From assembly GCA_947034885.2 (NCBI GenBank), contig OX344754.2, positions 25,851,369 to 25,915,368 of the forward strand: a stretch of 64,000 nucleotides of DNA, given 5' to 3'. Positions 28,001 to 39,571 of this stretch are shown one piece after another (position 1 is the first letter of the stretch; each line of letters starts with the position of its first letter). The notes under the pieces were generated by a model. The model worked only from the letters and a program-made list of their open reading frames with translations, did no database searches and was not told the DNA's origin. The position numbers and the translations under genes were made by a program. Origin of the DNA: Thuidium tamariscinum. Lineage: Eukaryota; Streptophyta; Bryopsida; Hypnales; Thuidiaceae.

Positions 28001-28310
28001 AGTACGTCATTAACCCTAAACCCTAAACCCTACCAGACCCTCAAATTCTTCGGCCCATCAAAGATCTTCGCAGAAAAAAAATGTACAACCTACCTCGTCT
28101 CTGAAACTGCAACGCCCAAGAGAAATTTGTTCGAGGAATGTGAGAAGTATTGAATCGAGGAGCACCAGTCCCAGTCAAGTTGTAGAATTTGCGTTTGGGA
28201 GCATCTGGATTGTTGGAGTTGGCAGAAGAAAAATTTGGAATACTCAAGAGAGCGGGGTGGCACACCAATGCTGCCATTGCGCATGGGAAGGCTACGACGT
28301 CATTGCTCAC
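22081..28310 (-). CDS. Plastid lipid-A-disaccharide synthase-related (LpxB-like) protein
   Basis: Eleven exons join in phase: 28310-28094, 27409-27228, 26510-26430, 26261-26154, 25683-25616, 24908-24716, 24238-24177, 23721-23409, 22890-22816, 22616-22486 and 22309-22081, giving ~552 residues. The first exon is a transit-like leader rich in Ser/Asn/Arg. The body shows TNGPGEVATWVKPVV, FLGGDQFF, LGWRLGYKTLMYAED, VGDLFVDAV, GLLPGSK, VGTNTAELGTLGVPM and FRGATGGLLGLL. This is the pattern of the LpxB-related family shared by cyanobacteria, algae and plants, which I recall as having no proven reaction. A GT-B-fold sugar-nucleotide transferase is the reasonable guess. It is distinct from true plant LPXB. 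All motifs are intact, so it looks functional. Its first exon is duplicated at 59.9-60.1 kb and exons 3-4 at 38.5-39.0 kb. Confidence 0.85.
23838..23945 (+). repeat. Intronic dispersed repeat, copy 2
   Basis: This matches 17150-17275 (TPI intron 3) over about 100 bp, with CATATCTGTGGGAGT and GAAGGCAGGTAAC as landmarks. It lies in LpxB-related intron 7. Confidence 0.4.
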
Positions 28311-28340
28311 GATCGCTGTTGCCGACTCTTCCCGAAATCG
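27655..28340 (-). repeat. Segmental duplication, arm 1b (inverted copy at 59930-60640)
   Basis: Exon 1, its donor site and ~440 bp of intron 1 of the LpxB-related gene are found inverted at 59.93-60.64 kb. Likeness is roughly 80-85% by eye. Similarity ends at ~27655 (GGAGTTCTTTAG on the minus strand), where the copy jumps to sequence homologous to ~15330. Confidence 0.85.
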
Positions 28341-31300
28341 AAAATTATGGGCGTTGGGCTTTTGGTGTTGAAGATTGGAGAGAGTCTCGGCACCTCACGA
28401 CGGTTGTCGTGATACAGGAGAACCTGCAGGACGTTAAATCCTACCATCGAAGGTGCGGCCTAGCATGTGGATTTACCTCCGGGGAAAACGCAGGAATTTC
28501 TTATTTTTCGTAATTTCTTATTTTTTGCAATTTTTTATTTTTTCAAATTCTGAATTCATATTTGTAATCAGAGACCCCAAAATAGCTGGAGGATTTGTGA
28601 GCATACTTTAGACATGGCCCAAAATAGGGGACTTTTTTTTCACTTTTATATGGAAAATCCAAACTTTACCCTGTTGGATCTACCTTGAATGGTAGGATTT
28701 CACATCAAATGTAGAACCTTCCTAATTCAATAAGGATTGGGACCAATTTGATTCATTAGATAAGAGAGGTTATTGCGTTATAGAAGGGCATCATCTTCAC
28801 ATGTGGTTCATATTGTTAAGAAAGGATCAACAATCAATGTTTTTTTATAGCACTTTATTGAGTTAGAGAGGACTTAAAGAAGTTCTATTGTATTTAGTGT
28901 TGGTCATTTAATAGTGTTATTTGTTCCTACCTTGAAAGTCAAAAATTACTATATTATATGCAATCCCACCCTCCAACTTTAGATGCACATTGAAATCAAA
29001 TAAAGAAGATGATATTGACCAACTTATGACAAGCAAAAAGACTTCTTAGCCTTGTTGGCATTATTGAAAATTGAAATTTTTTTTTATAGAAAGACAAATT
29101 TGAGAAATAGAGAGAGTAATTGATTTTTTTTTTGACAAATTTAACAAAAAGTGTATCCATAATGGTCATTTTACTCATTTGAAGCAGTTATAATATTTTC
29201 TAACATGATCTTAATATGAAGAAATAAGAATGTCATTTCTTGCAATGAAATTAAACTAAAATCGTAGGAAAGTTCCTATTGAAGTTATTAATCACTCTAT
29301 TTAACTACCATCTAAGACATTGATTGTGGCTACTAACTTGACCTAATATAACCCAAATATCAATTATTGAAGAACTTTGGTATAGATTAATGCAAGACTC
29401 TGATGGATCATTTCCAATTATGTCTCTATCGTGGGATGGTTTGCTTGTCATAGACTGGTTTACGTTAATCCCTAAACACCTAAGGCCTTTTGACTTTTGA
29501 AGGTTAAAAACACCATTGCTTTTGAAGTGTCATAGGTGTAAATGTTATTAAAGTATCCAAGTCTCAACCATACAATCCTCTAGTGTACATGTTGTAGATG
29601 GTGTGTATCAAATTTGGAGTCATTTGGTCATATAGATTGAGAGATTATAATATTTTAGTATTAAAAAAGGATACTAAAATTTCCCAAGAAATATAGTCGA
29701 AGGTCAAATTTGATTTCTAAACCTACTCAAATGAAAAATCTTTAAACCACAAAGTGATTCAAAACTAGAATACAAACACATTGGTGGAAGAAAATATCAT
29801 TCAATTGATTCATTGTGTCAACAAAACAACTTTGAAAAGTCCAAAAAAAATGCAAAAAATACTTCCAAGGATGAACTTTCTTCTATTAAAATGCTTCTTA
29901 ATCACTCATAACTTCTTGGATTGATATGAATTTTTATCCATAAAAACTAAGACTATTATATGCAAATTTATGTAATTCAAAAATGTCTCATTTTTTAACT
30001 TTGAATTGCTCCCAATTATTCAAAACGACTTGGATTGACTTGAAATGTGACCATGGCAACTAGATTTCTAGAGAAACATAATCCAACAAATTTTATTGAA
30101 AACAAACATTGGTTGAAGGAGATACAAACCCCCAAAGTTGCAACCATCAAGTGTAGTTTGGTGATCTCAAATTGAATCTGCCAACTTCACTTAGCTTCCA
30201 AAATCTCAATACATCTTAGATAGATCTGAAAATTTCACTATGCAAACTAGAAGAGAGAATGCAGATTTTCCAACAAGTTTTATTAATTTTAAACATTAAA
30301 TACAAAATTTTACTATGCAAACTAGAAGAGAGAATGCAGATTTTCCAACAAGTTTTATTAATTTTAAACATTAAATACAAATTTTTACTATGCAAACTAG
30401 AAGAGAGAATGCAGATTTTCCAACAAGTTTTATTAATTTTAAACATTAAATACAAAAGTTACACCACTTCAAAATGGACTTCTAGACTGCAAAGACACTT
30501 TTTGTCCTTTTAGGACGTTTAGGGATTAATAGAAGTGAGAATTTTGAGCACCAAGTTTGAGGGGCAGAATTTGGTCCAAAAAACTCACATACATGATAAT
30601 AAGTATTCTTTAAGAATATACTATAGGTGAATTTTTTGTTTCAATCTTCTAAAAGTCATTCATTATAATATTCTATTCTCCACAATATTTTGGGGAAATG
30701 TAGAAAAAATATAAAGCCAAAACAGCTTATGTATACAACTAAAGAGCTAAAGAGCTAAAATTAAAATAGGGTGGGCTTTTATTGTGCAAATTTGTTGTCA
30801 ACCTTATTACCAAAGTCAAGAGAAGTCATAAGAATCTATGTTAATTCAGTATTTTATACAACTGTAATTACAAATCCTCAAACTTCTTGATTCACAATTC
30901 TCTTAAATATTTTCACAAACTTCATACTAGAATGATTCATACTAAAGTAACTAATACAACTTTCATAAAAAATGAATGGACATTCCTCCATGTCTAACCA
31001 TATCTTAATCTACAAGTTCAAAATTTTAAGTGTTAGGGTATAAGTCAAAATGACATTTTTGCATTGATTTCTCACAAAAACAAATTTTAATGCTGCCAAC
31101 TTTTACATCTTGTTGAGAGCTACAAATTTGTTTTCTTATCATGAAATTTTTGGCACAACATCACCTCTATGTCAACAACATGTGTGCCAACACGTTACAC
31201 CGGTGATATCTTAGGTGAAACTGTTCAATACCAACAATCTGCTAATATCTAGTTATAGCATAAGCAGGGAGACACTGTAATGATCATATTGGGTCTTGTC

Positions 31301-31857
31301 CTAATATGGTAGAATAAGGATAAACAGCATCTTCTCACATGGACTCCAATTCATAATAATCTCCATGAGACCGTCCAATCTAAAAGTTACAAGTGACAGG
31401 GAAAGCCATTTGACAGTTTTACAAGTTACAACTGACTACCAATCTCTTCTTTCTGGTTTCAAATGTAACGCTCACCAGGGTCTACGATCTTCACCATTTG
31501 AAACACGAGGACAATATAAGATCCGTAGTCCTCATTGAGAATCTACTAATAAGCAGGTCAATCGATTCAAGAACCTCGTTGTGGAAAAAATACATCCTTT
31601 GCCGCTTACGCAGCTCCACATGTACTGTTTCTCCGCAACTAGGCTCCGGGTTTGAGTTATCTGGTACAAATTTGATCTGCAAGTTGGAAGTACCCGTCGT
31701 TCATGTTCACAATCCTGCTGCTAAATTTTTCGCTAATTGTCAAGGGACTACGCTAATTTCTATTTCTGAAAGTGAAGGTTCCTGCACTCACCAATAAAAT
31801 TTAATCTTACAGTGGGTTGCATCGCGAGCTGGGGGTGGGAGGGGGAGATAGAACCAT
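28311..31857. other. Intergenic region
   Basis: 28.3-28.5 kb is the GC-moderate promoter and 5' side of the LpxB-related gene. 28.5-31.4 kb is AT-rich with no gene recognised, holding the 75-bp tandem repeat at 30235-30460. 31.4-31.86 kb rises in GC and is probably the 3' UTR of the FAM228-type gene; a 63-codon minus-strand frame at 31491-31682 shows no recognisable domain. Confidence 0.55.
30235..30460. repeat. 75-bp tandem repeat, three units
   Basis: TGCAAACTAGAAGAGAGAAT starts at 30241, 30316 and 30391, exactly 75 apart, and the units are almost identical. Because 75 is a multiple of three and the unit lacks stops in some frames, it is open on both strands. That makes 25-residue repeat frames which are probably chance. 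Confidence 0.9.
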
Positions 31858-34800
31858 TCAGAACCAGGGATTCCCAGTCGAAATCTGAAGCTTCCGTTGA
31901 TTCTTCAACGGACTGCCCCACACCATGTCCTTCTCAATACGCCATATGAATTCACATTTGTCAGGTGGTTTGGGAGGCATCTGCAACAAAGGAAAACATT
32001 CAGAAGAGTCGGGCATAAAAATTTCTACTTAAGGTCCATATCACTTCCTGTGAGCACAATCATAAACATATATAATCAAGCATGCCATTCAATGATAAGG
32101 AACATGCTCAGCTAGAGCCCTGACTTTCATCATGATATTGCAGTTTCTAGGGTACGTTTTCTATCATGGTTTGAGATGAGCTATCATAAAACTTCTTGAC
32201 TAGAGCTGCAATCGGCTTGATCCCAACCATTAATTCAAGGAAGAATCACGGTATGCATGATGCTACTGTAATTCTTTGACACCTCTCGTTGAAACAGATG
32301 ATCTCGCATCTTGAGTTCAAGAATGACAGCATTGTTACTAGCTCAGAATGTCAAGAAGGTTCAGCTAGGCTTAAAAAATTTACAAACTCAGCTTACTAGC
32401 TTCATCACACTCAGCTAGGCTAAGAATTTAGAAACCTTACAAATTGAGAACAAAGATTCTAGTGAATGTGAAGCTCTAGTAAACTCAAGTCGCCTGTAAT
32501 GATCTACAGGAATAAGCGATCAGAGTACTGCTGCTATTGATATTGGAAAAGAGTAGCTGAACGAGGGAACTCACTGCTTTTCCTCCCGGCGGGAATGATT
32601 CATTCCAGTATTCTTTCAGCCATCTCCATTCGCCATTCCATAATACAGGTCGGGAATACCATTTTCTGCAGAAGGTTTAATCAATCAAACGTCAGACTTT
32701 TCTGAATCTGACACATCCACCATTCATTCACGAGACTAATGCTAATTACTCGTTTTTGCTAATCTATCTATTTAATCAACGAGATTGTAATATACTTAAC
32801 TCGAAAGGAGAAAGAGGCCTGAAATGATCCTCGTTTTTCAGCACTGTGTAATTAATGTCATACGGAGACTTCTCCTGTCTATTTCTACTTATTTTTTACC
32901 AACACATGTAATGTTCTTCATTGGTTCTAGAAATTAAAAAGAGAAAAAACCCTTCTAAATGATGTATATCACAATGTGAACAACTAAATTGCGCAAATGG
33001 AAACCATAAAATGAAGGTCCCGTAGGGGTAATTATGGCTGAAGAGACCCACCGACCCAGGCCCCGAGCATTGGATTTAGGGTTTTGAGCTAAAGCAGGGC
33101 AGGCAGCTTACTCAGGAATCATCACTCTTGGTTTGTATGTTGCATCTTCGTCATCACAATTGATGTGGCCGTGCACAGTGGATCTGAATTGGTCGTATGT
33201 CCAGTGGAATGAATCAAGGGTCTCCTTGGAATGCACTTTATGGAAAACAGGTTCACCCATGAACACTTTCTCCCGCTTCTCCTGCACCCCAACGAAGAGC
33301 TTTCAGTTCTGAAAATGATCCCAGCAATCAGTCCACTCCTTAGGACTTCACCCTGCATTTCGATCTTTCAGTAGAGAAACAGCGGGCTAATTGCAACGTG
33401 TCTCTAACCATACCCCAAATAAAAATGATTGGTGATTTCAAAAATTCTACTCATTCAACACTCTGAATTGAAGCCACCACTATTTCAATAATAATGTTCC
33501 GCAATTCCACTATTTAAGCAGACAAATTTCACAAAATGCATACTTCGGAATGATGACCCAAACATGATACTATTGCATCAAAATCACATGTCTCGTTTTC
33601 ATTGGGTACTGAAACTTCTAATATATTTGAACCTTGAGTTTCACAAAAGGATGCTTACGAACTTTTTGGAGGTCATGCTTGATGGGGTCTACGATGTTCT
33701 TGGTACTGTAATGTACAGAATGCTCTTTGGACTTGGACAACTCAAAAGGATCGTATGCCAAATTGATAATGTCGCGGAAAATCCTCCTTTCACCCACGGC
33801 CTTCGCATACCGATCTTGCTCATACCCTGTCCAACAATATCCATTGGGTTAGTGACTCTACCACAGGCGGAGGAGGCCAGTTGCATAAACAAAATTAAAG
33901 CTATGTACACACTCCCGATTCTGTGAGAACGTTTGAGAGAAAATTTGAGCGAAAGTTTGGGAGGGTTTAGGGTTTTGCACAGATCCTTGCTGCTACTTAA
34001 GAAAATTGAGCCCTACTCCCTACATGATAAAAAAAAATTCATCCTCAGTGCTGCACTGTCTCTCGCAGCGTTGCAGTTGCACCAAGAAAGCTACAAACAC
34101 CCTCACAAAGTAACTGCTTGTTAGCTCTGGACTACAGGGAGGAGGCGAGTGAACTGAACACAAGCTATATCTACAATGAAGTTATCCTTGAAATTCAACA
34201 CTTCGTCAGATTCGTGATTGCACCATCCAACATTTTTAGATGGTATTCTTGTTTTGATTCTTTCTACGTTTTCACCGAAACAAGGTTACCTCCCTCAATT
34301 TGAATGACTCGTATATGTTGGGTTTGGTGCAACCCAAAAATTAAGCCGTAGTCTCTAATATGAAATAAGCTTGTCTGTTTCCGCTTGTTTCTGAGGCCAC
34401 GATCAGCAATGCCAAAACAATGTAACAGTGCAAGGATAACTGCAGTCAATGTCCGAAACTACTAAAACTCTATTTTGATGCCGAAGGCAAGGAAAAATGA
34501 CGAAGCCAAGAGACACAAAGAAACTACCCAACACAGAATGCAAATGGTTTATCAGGAGGATCAAAAAGCTTGCTGGCTCTAAATCGAAGGGGCAGAGGCT
34601 TTGCGTCGACAGAAGCTACATCAAAAATGAATGTCCAGAAATCTGAGTAGGTCCTTTAATCAGAAAACAATCCAACCCTATGTAGTCTAATCCCATTAAT
34701 CTAACTGCATGGAAAATACAGCCATACTAAGTCAAATGGGCTAATATGTGACAAGTATGCAACAATTGGCAGTGTATTAAGTGAGTACAATATTCTAGAA

Positions 34801-37196
34801 TACATTTAAATAATCTGTGACATGTATGCTACAATCAGTATTGTAATAAGTGTGGACGATACTAGAGAATAGAGGATGTCAGATACGTGCAAAAATTTAA
34901 AAATAGATTGGAAATTTATTAAAGGCTAACAAGGTTAGAGCGAAAAGTCTCTACACCCATAATCAACATTGCCTAGAATGCGACACTTACATTTGGACCA
35001 AAAAGCACCACAAAAACCTTGATTTGGATTGCACAAGATGTACAGAATCATAACATGAGAGTCAATGAGAATCTACTGTTGGTATTTGGCACACCTAGAG
35101 AGACAAAACTTGAAAATTCATAACTTATTCATAAGGTGTCCAAATGATGCATGCTAAAGTGCATTAGAAACCTCTTTCAGTTGCCAGGACGATCCAATAA
35201 AAAGAAAAGGAAAAGGAGAGACAGGGCAAAGTACTCACGAAGTTTACTGGAGATGTGTCTGGGCGAGAGCTTCCGGAGATTCTCCCCGATCTGGTCCTGA
35301 ATGTTGTGGTAGACCTGGCGCTCCCACGCCCTGTACAGCGCCGCTTGCTTGTCGTCATGGCATTTCTTCTCTCGTGTGAGCAGCTCATGCGTCTCTTTCA
35401 TCACGCCATCCTCGTTCGCCATGCCACTGTAAACCTCCTTCATCAGCTTCTGGAAGGCCGCCTCCTCCTGGGCCTCCTTCAGCGCTTGCGCTTTCATGAT
35501 CGCCTGCACGACATGAGTTTCATTTAGTTTTCCTCAGCATGCATCTTCTCTTAGATAACATTCTTGAACTTGAAGGCAGGAACCCTTTGCTTCCCCCTGA
35601 AATTGTACTAAAGACACGACGGTCAGTGAGGAAGACAAAAATACCAGAAGGTACTCAAAATCGACAAGAGTACTGAGGGTTTACGAACGAACTCAGTTTT
35701 TCTTTAAAAGAAAGGGTGATTGTACGATGAAGGAAGGAGACGACAAGAGGAGCCAAAACCTCGTACTCCTCCGCGGAATGATTGACGAGGTCGCGGGGCA
35801 TGGGCCGATCCGTCCATTTTCGACACATCCACCCTCCTCCTTTCTTTCGCTGAAGGCGGCCCTCAGGATCCACAATTCTCCAGAAATTCTGCACAAATTA
35901 TTGGGCTGTCAATACACAAAACATTGTTACATGCACCAAAAATACCTCGTCACCATTAAGCTAGGAATTCAGCAGCATAGACACTCTCTACAGTTAGTAC
36001 GTACTCACAGTTGTATCTGTATCAACAAATTTCATGGACTGACCTGACCAGTTACGCTGCAAGGGGAACCAAATTACCAAAACCCTTGAATCGATCGACA
36101 CTCACGGCAGAACGCCATCCCCACACCAACAAGCAAACTAACTCTTCAGTACTGTAACTACTGATTCCCATGGAAGTCAAACTCGAGAATACCCTCATCA
36201 AGCATCAAACAATCTCATCACCTGAAATAGTTATAAGAAAACACAGATTCGTGTTATCTGCTTCTCCAAGGCAAATCCATTGACGAGACCACTACAGAGC
36301 AGAGAGCAATTACGGGGGATGAGGACACTAGTAGAAAACTTGAAAACATTGTCCGAAGCAAGCCGCCCGAAGCAACAAAACATATTCGAAACAACACAGA
36401 ATATATCCAAACCAAACGAAACAAGTCTGAATCAACATGGCTCCAGTGATTCAAGTTCACAACAAGGCGTCCAAAGGAAGAACAAACTTGTTGATTGATT
36501 TGGGCACTGTTTTCCATACATATTTTGAAACCCACCTTCTTGTCGCCCGAGGCTACGGCCTTGTGCAACCGATTATGCGTAGCCGGTCCCGGCTTCTCCC
36601 CCTTGCACTTTTGCTTCACAACCGAGTACTGTGGCACTCTTTGCGTCCAGTCCCTCGCATCCGGCAGCACTGGCGCCAGCGGATCCACATACTTCTCCTC
36701 CCACCCCTCCGGTGTCGCCCCCTCCGGCAGAGGCTTCAAATGATTAGACCTTATTGTCAATTTCGTTAAACAGTCGTGATTCCAGTGCCAATAATTGGGG
36801 ACATAAGTCCACCACAAAGCTCTTAAATGTAGGACTGGAACTTTAGATTAACGTTTGTAGATATATATACACACGTCCTATATGGTGCCAAAGCAATGGC
36901 ATACTGCCAAGTTACCTGCAAAACGGCTTCTGAAACTCCCCAAACTGCACCGTAGTGGTTCCGTCTTGGCCGATGCCCACCTCGGGACGCACAGGGAACC
37001 GAACGATCTTCTTTTTGCCGTAGACGTCGGGAGGCTTCCATATTCCCTCGGACTGGGAGAGTTTGACAGGGCCGTTGGGGTACCAGGGTTTGGGTTTGGT
37101 TGGGTCAGGGTCCCACACGAACTCTGGAGGGATGTAGTCGCGGTCCCAGGAGCCGCGCTTGTCCTCCTTCTCCTCTTCGTAACCCGGTTTCGGCAT
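31858..37196 (-). CDS. FAM228-domain protein, probable cilia-associated protein
   Basis: Eight exons join in phase: 37196-36916, 36749-36536, 35888 to 35685 or 35760, 35503-35239, 33826-33663, 33281 (or 33299) to 33112, 32665-32575 and 31980-31858, for ~480-503 residues. The N-terminal half is Pro/Trp-rich (PEFVWDPDPTKPKPWYPNG, PLPEGATPEGWEEKYVDPL). Exon 4 holds a charged helix ending ALYRAWERQVYHNIQDQI, and exon 5 holds AYDPFELSKSKEHSVHYST and NIVDPIKHDLQK. These match my memory of animal FAM228A/B (LYKKWVENVxxPLQKKI, then YDPFYMSKKDP and DPLKK). The C-terminus is Trp-rich (LWNGEWRWLKEYW). Function is unproven; FAM228 follows flagellated species, so a sperm-axoneme role is inferred. It may share a promoter region with the proline-rich gene on the other side. 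Confidence 0.65.
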
Positions 37197-39571
37197 GATT
37201 CTCGAGCGCTTCGATTATTGGTCAAGATCAAGTAGACGCTCATGAGTCGATCTCAGCTGGTTTGGCTTCCCGCGACGGGATTTAGTCCGTAGTGTGGCGT
37301 ACCCATTGTTGTCGTTGCATTGGAAGCTCCGGCGTAAGTGTATACTCGCAACGCAGAAGGATCTACGCAAAGGCAAATTTTCTCGATTTTGAATGGGGTT
37401 GCCACCTCTTCAATCTTGGATGGCATAGACAACCCGCATTCACCTTCGGGTTTTGACCGGAGCTTTGGATTTTCGACCGGAGCTTTGCGGAGTTTTTGTT
37501 TGTGCTTTGTTTGCAAGGCACTGAGATGGAATGACGAGCCTCTTTGGTCGCTTTTCTCAGAACATATGTATACACTTGCTGTCGTACACTGTGATCCGGT
37601 TTTGAATTTTGATTCTACGGACCAAGATTCTATGTGGATCCCCTTCTTCACTTCAAGTACGTCTTTCCTTTACCCTATCCTCGAAAATCTTGCTTCGGAA
37701 TGAATCTCTTCACGAAAATGGTAATTATATCTGACTCACGCAGCCAACAAAGGTACGGAATGAGCAATTGACAGGCCCACGACGCAAAGTCCACCTGTAT
37801 AGCAATGCTATGTTTCTTTTCTTCAGCTTCCAAGAAAAAGCATGTCCTCTCGTTACGGAAACATCCACAAGCTGGGTGACAATGGAATATCAGCATCGTG
37901 TATCTCCGATCCTACCAATCCGGATATTCTCCCTCCAAACTTCCCTGGATTCACAGATTCGATCAATTTGTACCGTTATCACTCCCCATTACCGCAATTG
38001 CCAATAAAGAAATGGTTTCCTAGAGAGAGAGAGAGCTTGAGCAAACGCTGACCACAAAACGACGGAAAATCTGGGCAATGCTGTGTCCCCAGCAAATCCA
38101 TATGCGCATCATCAGTCACTGCAGAGAATTTCTGGCGCAAGAAATACTCCGCCGGCACCAAATCTGTGATTATGCGATCGACGGTGCCTGCATTTCTGAA
38201 GTTGGGGAAGTTAGAAGCGGAGGCAGCCGAAAGGGCCGGGAAGGGAGGCTGACGGCAGTCAGTAGTAAAACGGCCGGCATCATTTAGTAAGCCTTGGAAT
38301 TCACGTGAATTGCCGGCTGCAACCGTCCGCACAATCCAGCATTACAACGTGAAGTGGCAATCGATTGCAGGGTGGAGATCAATTCAAGTCCTTCCACACG
38401 AATCGTCCCCATCGCCCAGTGTGAAGCTCGCCATCCGACCTCTTCGGAACCTGGTGAAGTGGCGTCCAAATTTCTAGAATAGTAGACAAACGCACGATGG
38501 ATCTCTCACTTGAATTGCTCACATACTGTATTTGGATTCATGGCCGCCTCGTTTGCGCTAATCCCAACCGTCTCGTATCGACCCAGAATTGAAGCAAGAG
38601 AAAAAAAAACCCTCCACTTACGGTTCCCACAACAGTGTCATTCTAGTATATCTCAGTCCTGGTGTTTCAGTCCTACTTTGTCAAATAACCCTCTACCAAA
38701 CCCGAAACATACATAACCTTCAACATTCAATACTTTCACGTGTTCTCCAGTACCAAGCTAAAATTATCAATCCGACCTGCCATCGATCGATCAATCTCCT
38801 CAAATGATTCAGAAGCAGATGGAACTCGATCTACACCAGAGGTACCACAGTTTCAAGAGCCGGCAATCGCATGATTGTAAGAGGGTAATAAATTCCGTAG
38901 CAGACAAGAGTTAACTCTTAAACCCTGAACCCTGAAATGGTGTCCAGTTCCTATTCAACTACAAACCCTAAACCACCCACTGAGCATTTTACCCAGCATG
39001 CTCACTTCCATGAGTGAGGGAGAGCTGTGAAAGTTCTCCTGTAGCAAACTTGATTTTCACTTTCTGTAGATAAGCTGGCTTTGATCATTTTGCTTACTGG
39101 ATTTCTGTGTTGATCAGATGGCAAATGAGCGAAGATTGGAGGGCCAATTGCTGCATTGCGGTGGGGCTCAGATTTGTTCCCATTCGACCGTGTGAAGACC
39201 TCTACTGACAACGCAGCGTGTGTGCCACAGAGCCGGGCCAGAGACTTTCAAGACAGGACAAGAAGCGGGGTACCACTTGTCACATGCGTCCTATCACGCA
39301 GCCACTTGGCACTGCCTGATACCTCCTCCACTTTTATCATCCTCGCCTTTTAGGGTCTCCTCTCTCTTCTACTAAATTTCCCTATCCTCTGGGCTTTTCC
39401 ATGCCGGCGTTTATGCTTGAATTTCTGCTGTGAAGCTTAGTGCAATCTTCTCATCCCCATTCCTCATCTCCATTCTCCTGGAATTATCACTAGCTACACT
39501 CATTCTCTCAAATTTCGCCTCTCATGTGCCCCGACGCAGCCGCTTGCAGCAACAGCCACCGCCTGTGAGAC
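37197..39571. other. Intergenic region between two divergent genes
   Basis: This 2.4-kb gap separates the FAM228-type gene (minus) from the proline-rich gene (plus). Minus-strand frames of 132 codons (37253-37651) and 117 codons (37979-38332) show no recognisable family and are most likely chance or 5' leader. 38470-38990 is a decayed LpxB-related fragment. The last ~250 bases are C/T-rich, as in a plant 5' UTR. Confidence 0.5.
38470..38990 (-). pseudogene. LpxB-related exon 3-4 fragment
   Basis: This block matches 26.13-26.7 kb in the same orientation. GCTAATCCCAACCGTCTCGT at 38559 parallels GCCAATCCCAACCGTCTTGT in exon 4, and CGATCAATCTCCTCAAATGA parallels CGGTCAATCTCCTCGAATGA in exon 3. 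Small insertions and losses break the reading frame, and the neighbouring exons are absent. It is a third, old partial copy of the LpxB-related gene in this window. Confidence 0.7.

Noticed and set aside
28018-28036. AACCCTAAACCCTAAACCCT, plant telomere-like repeats
   Set aside because: Only two to three units, inside intron 1 of the LpxB-related gene; such short boxes are common in plant leaders and introns and do not mark a telomere.
31491-31682. 63-codon minus-strand frame taken at first as the last FAM228 exon
   Set aside because: Exon 31980-31858 reaches its own stop in phase, so the later frame would be 3' UTR.
37253-38332. Minus-strand frames of 132 and 117 codons upstream of the FAM228 gene
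   Set aside because: No family motif, no splice pairing with the gene, and compositions that fit non-coding leader or old duplicated DNA.
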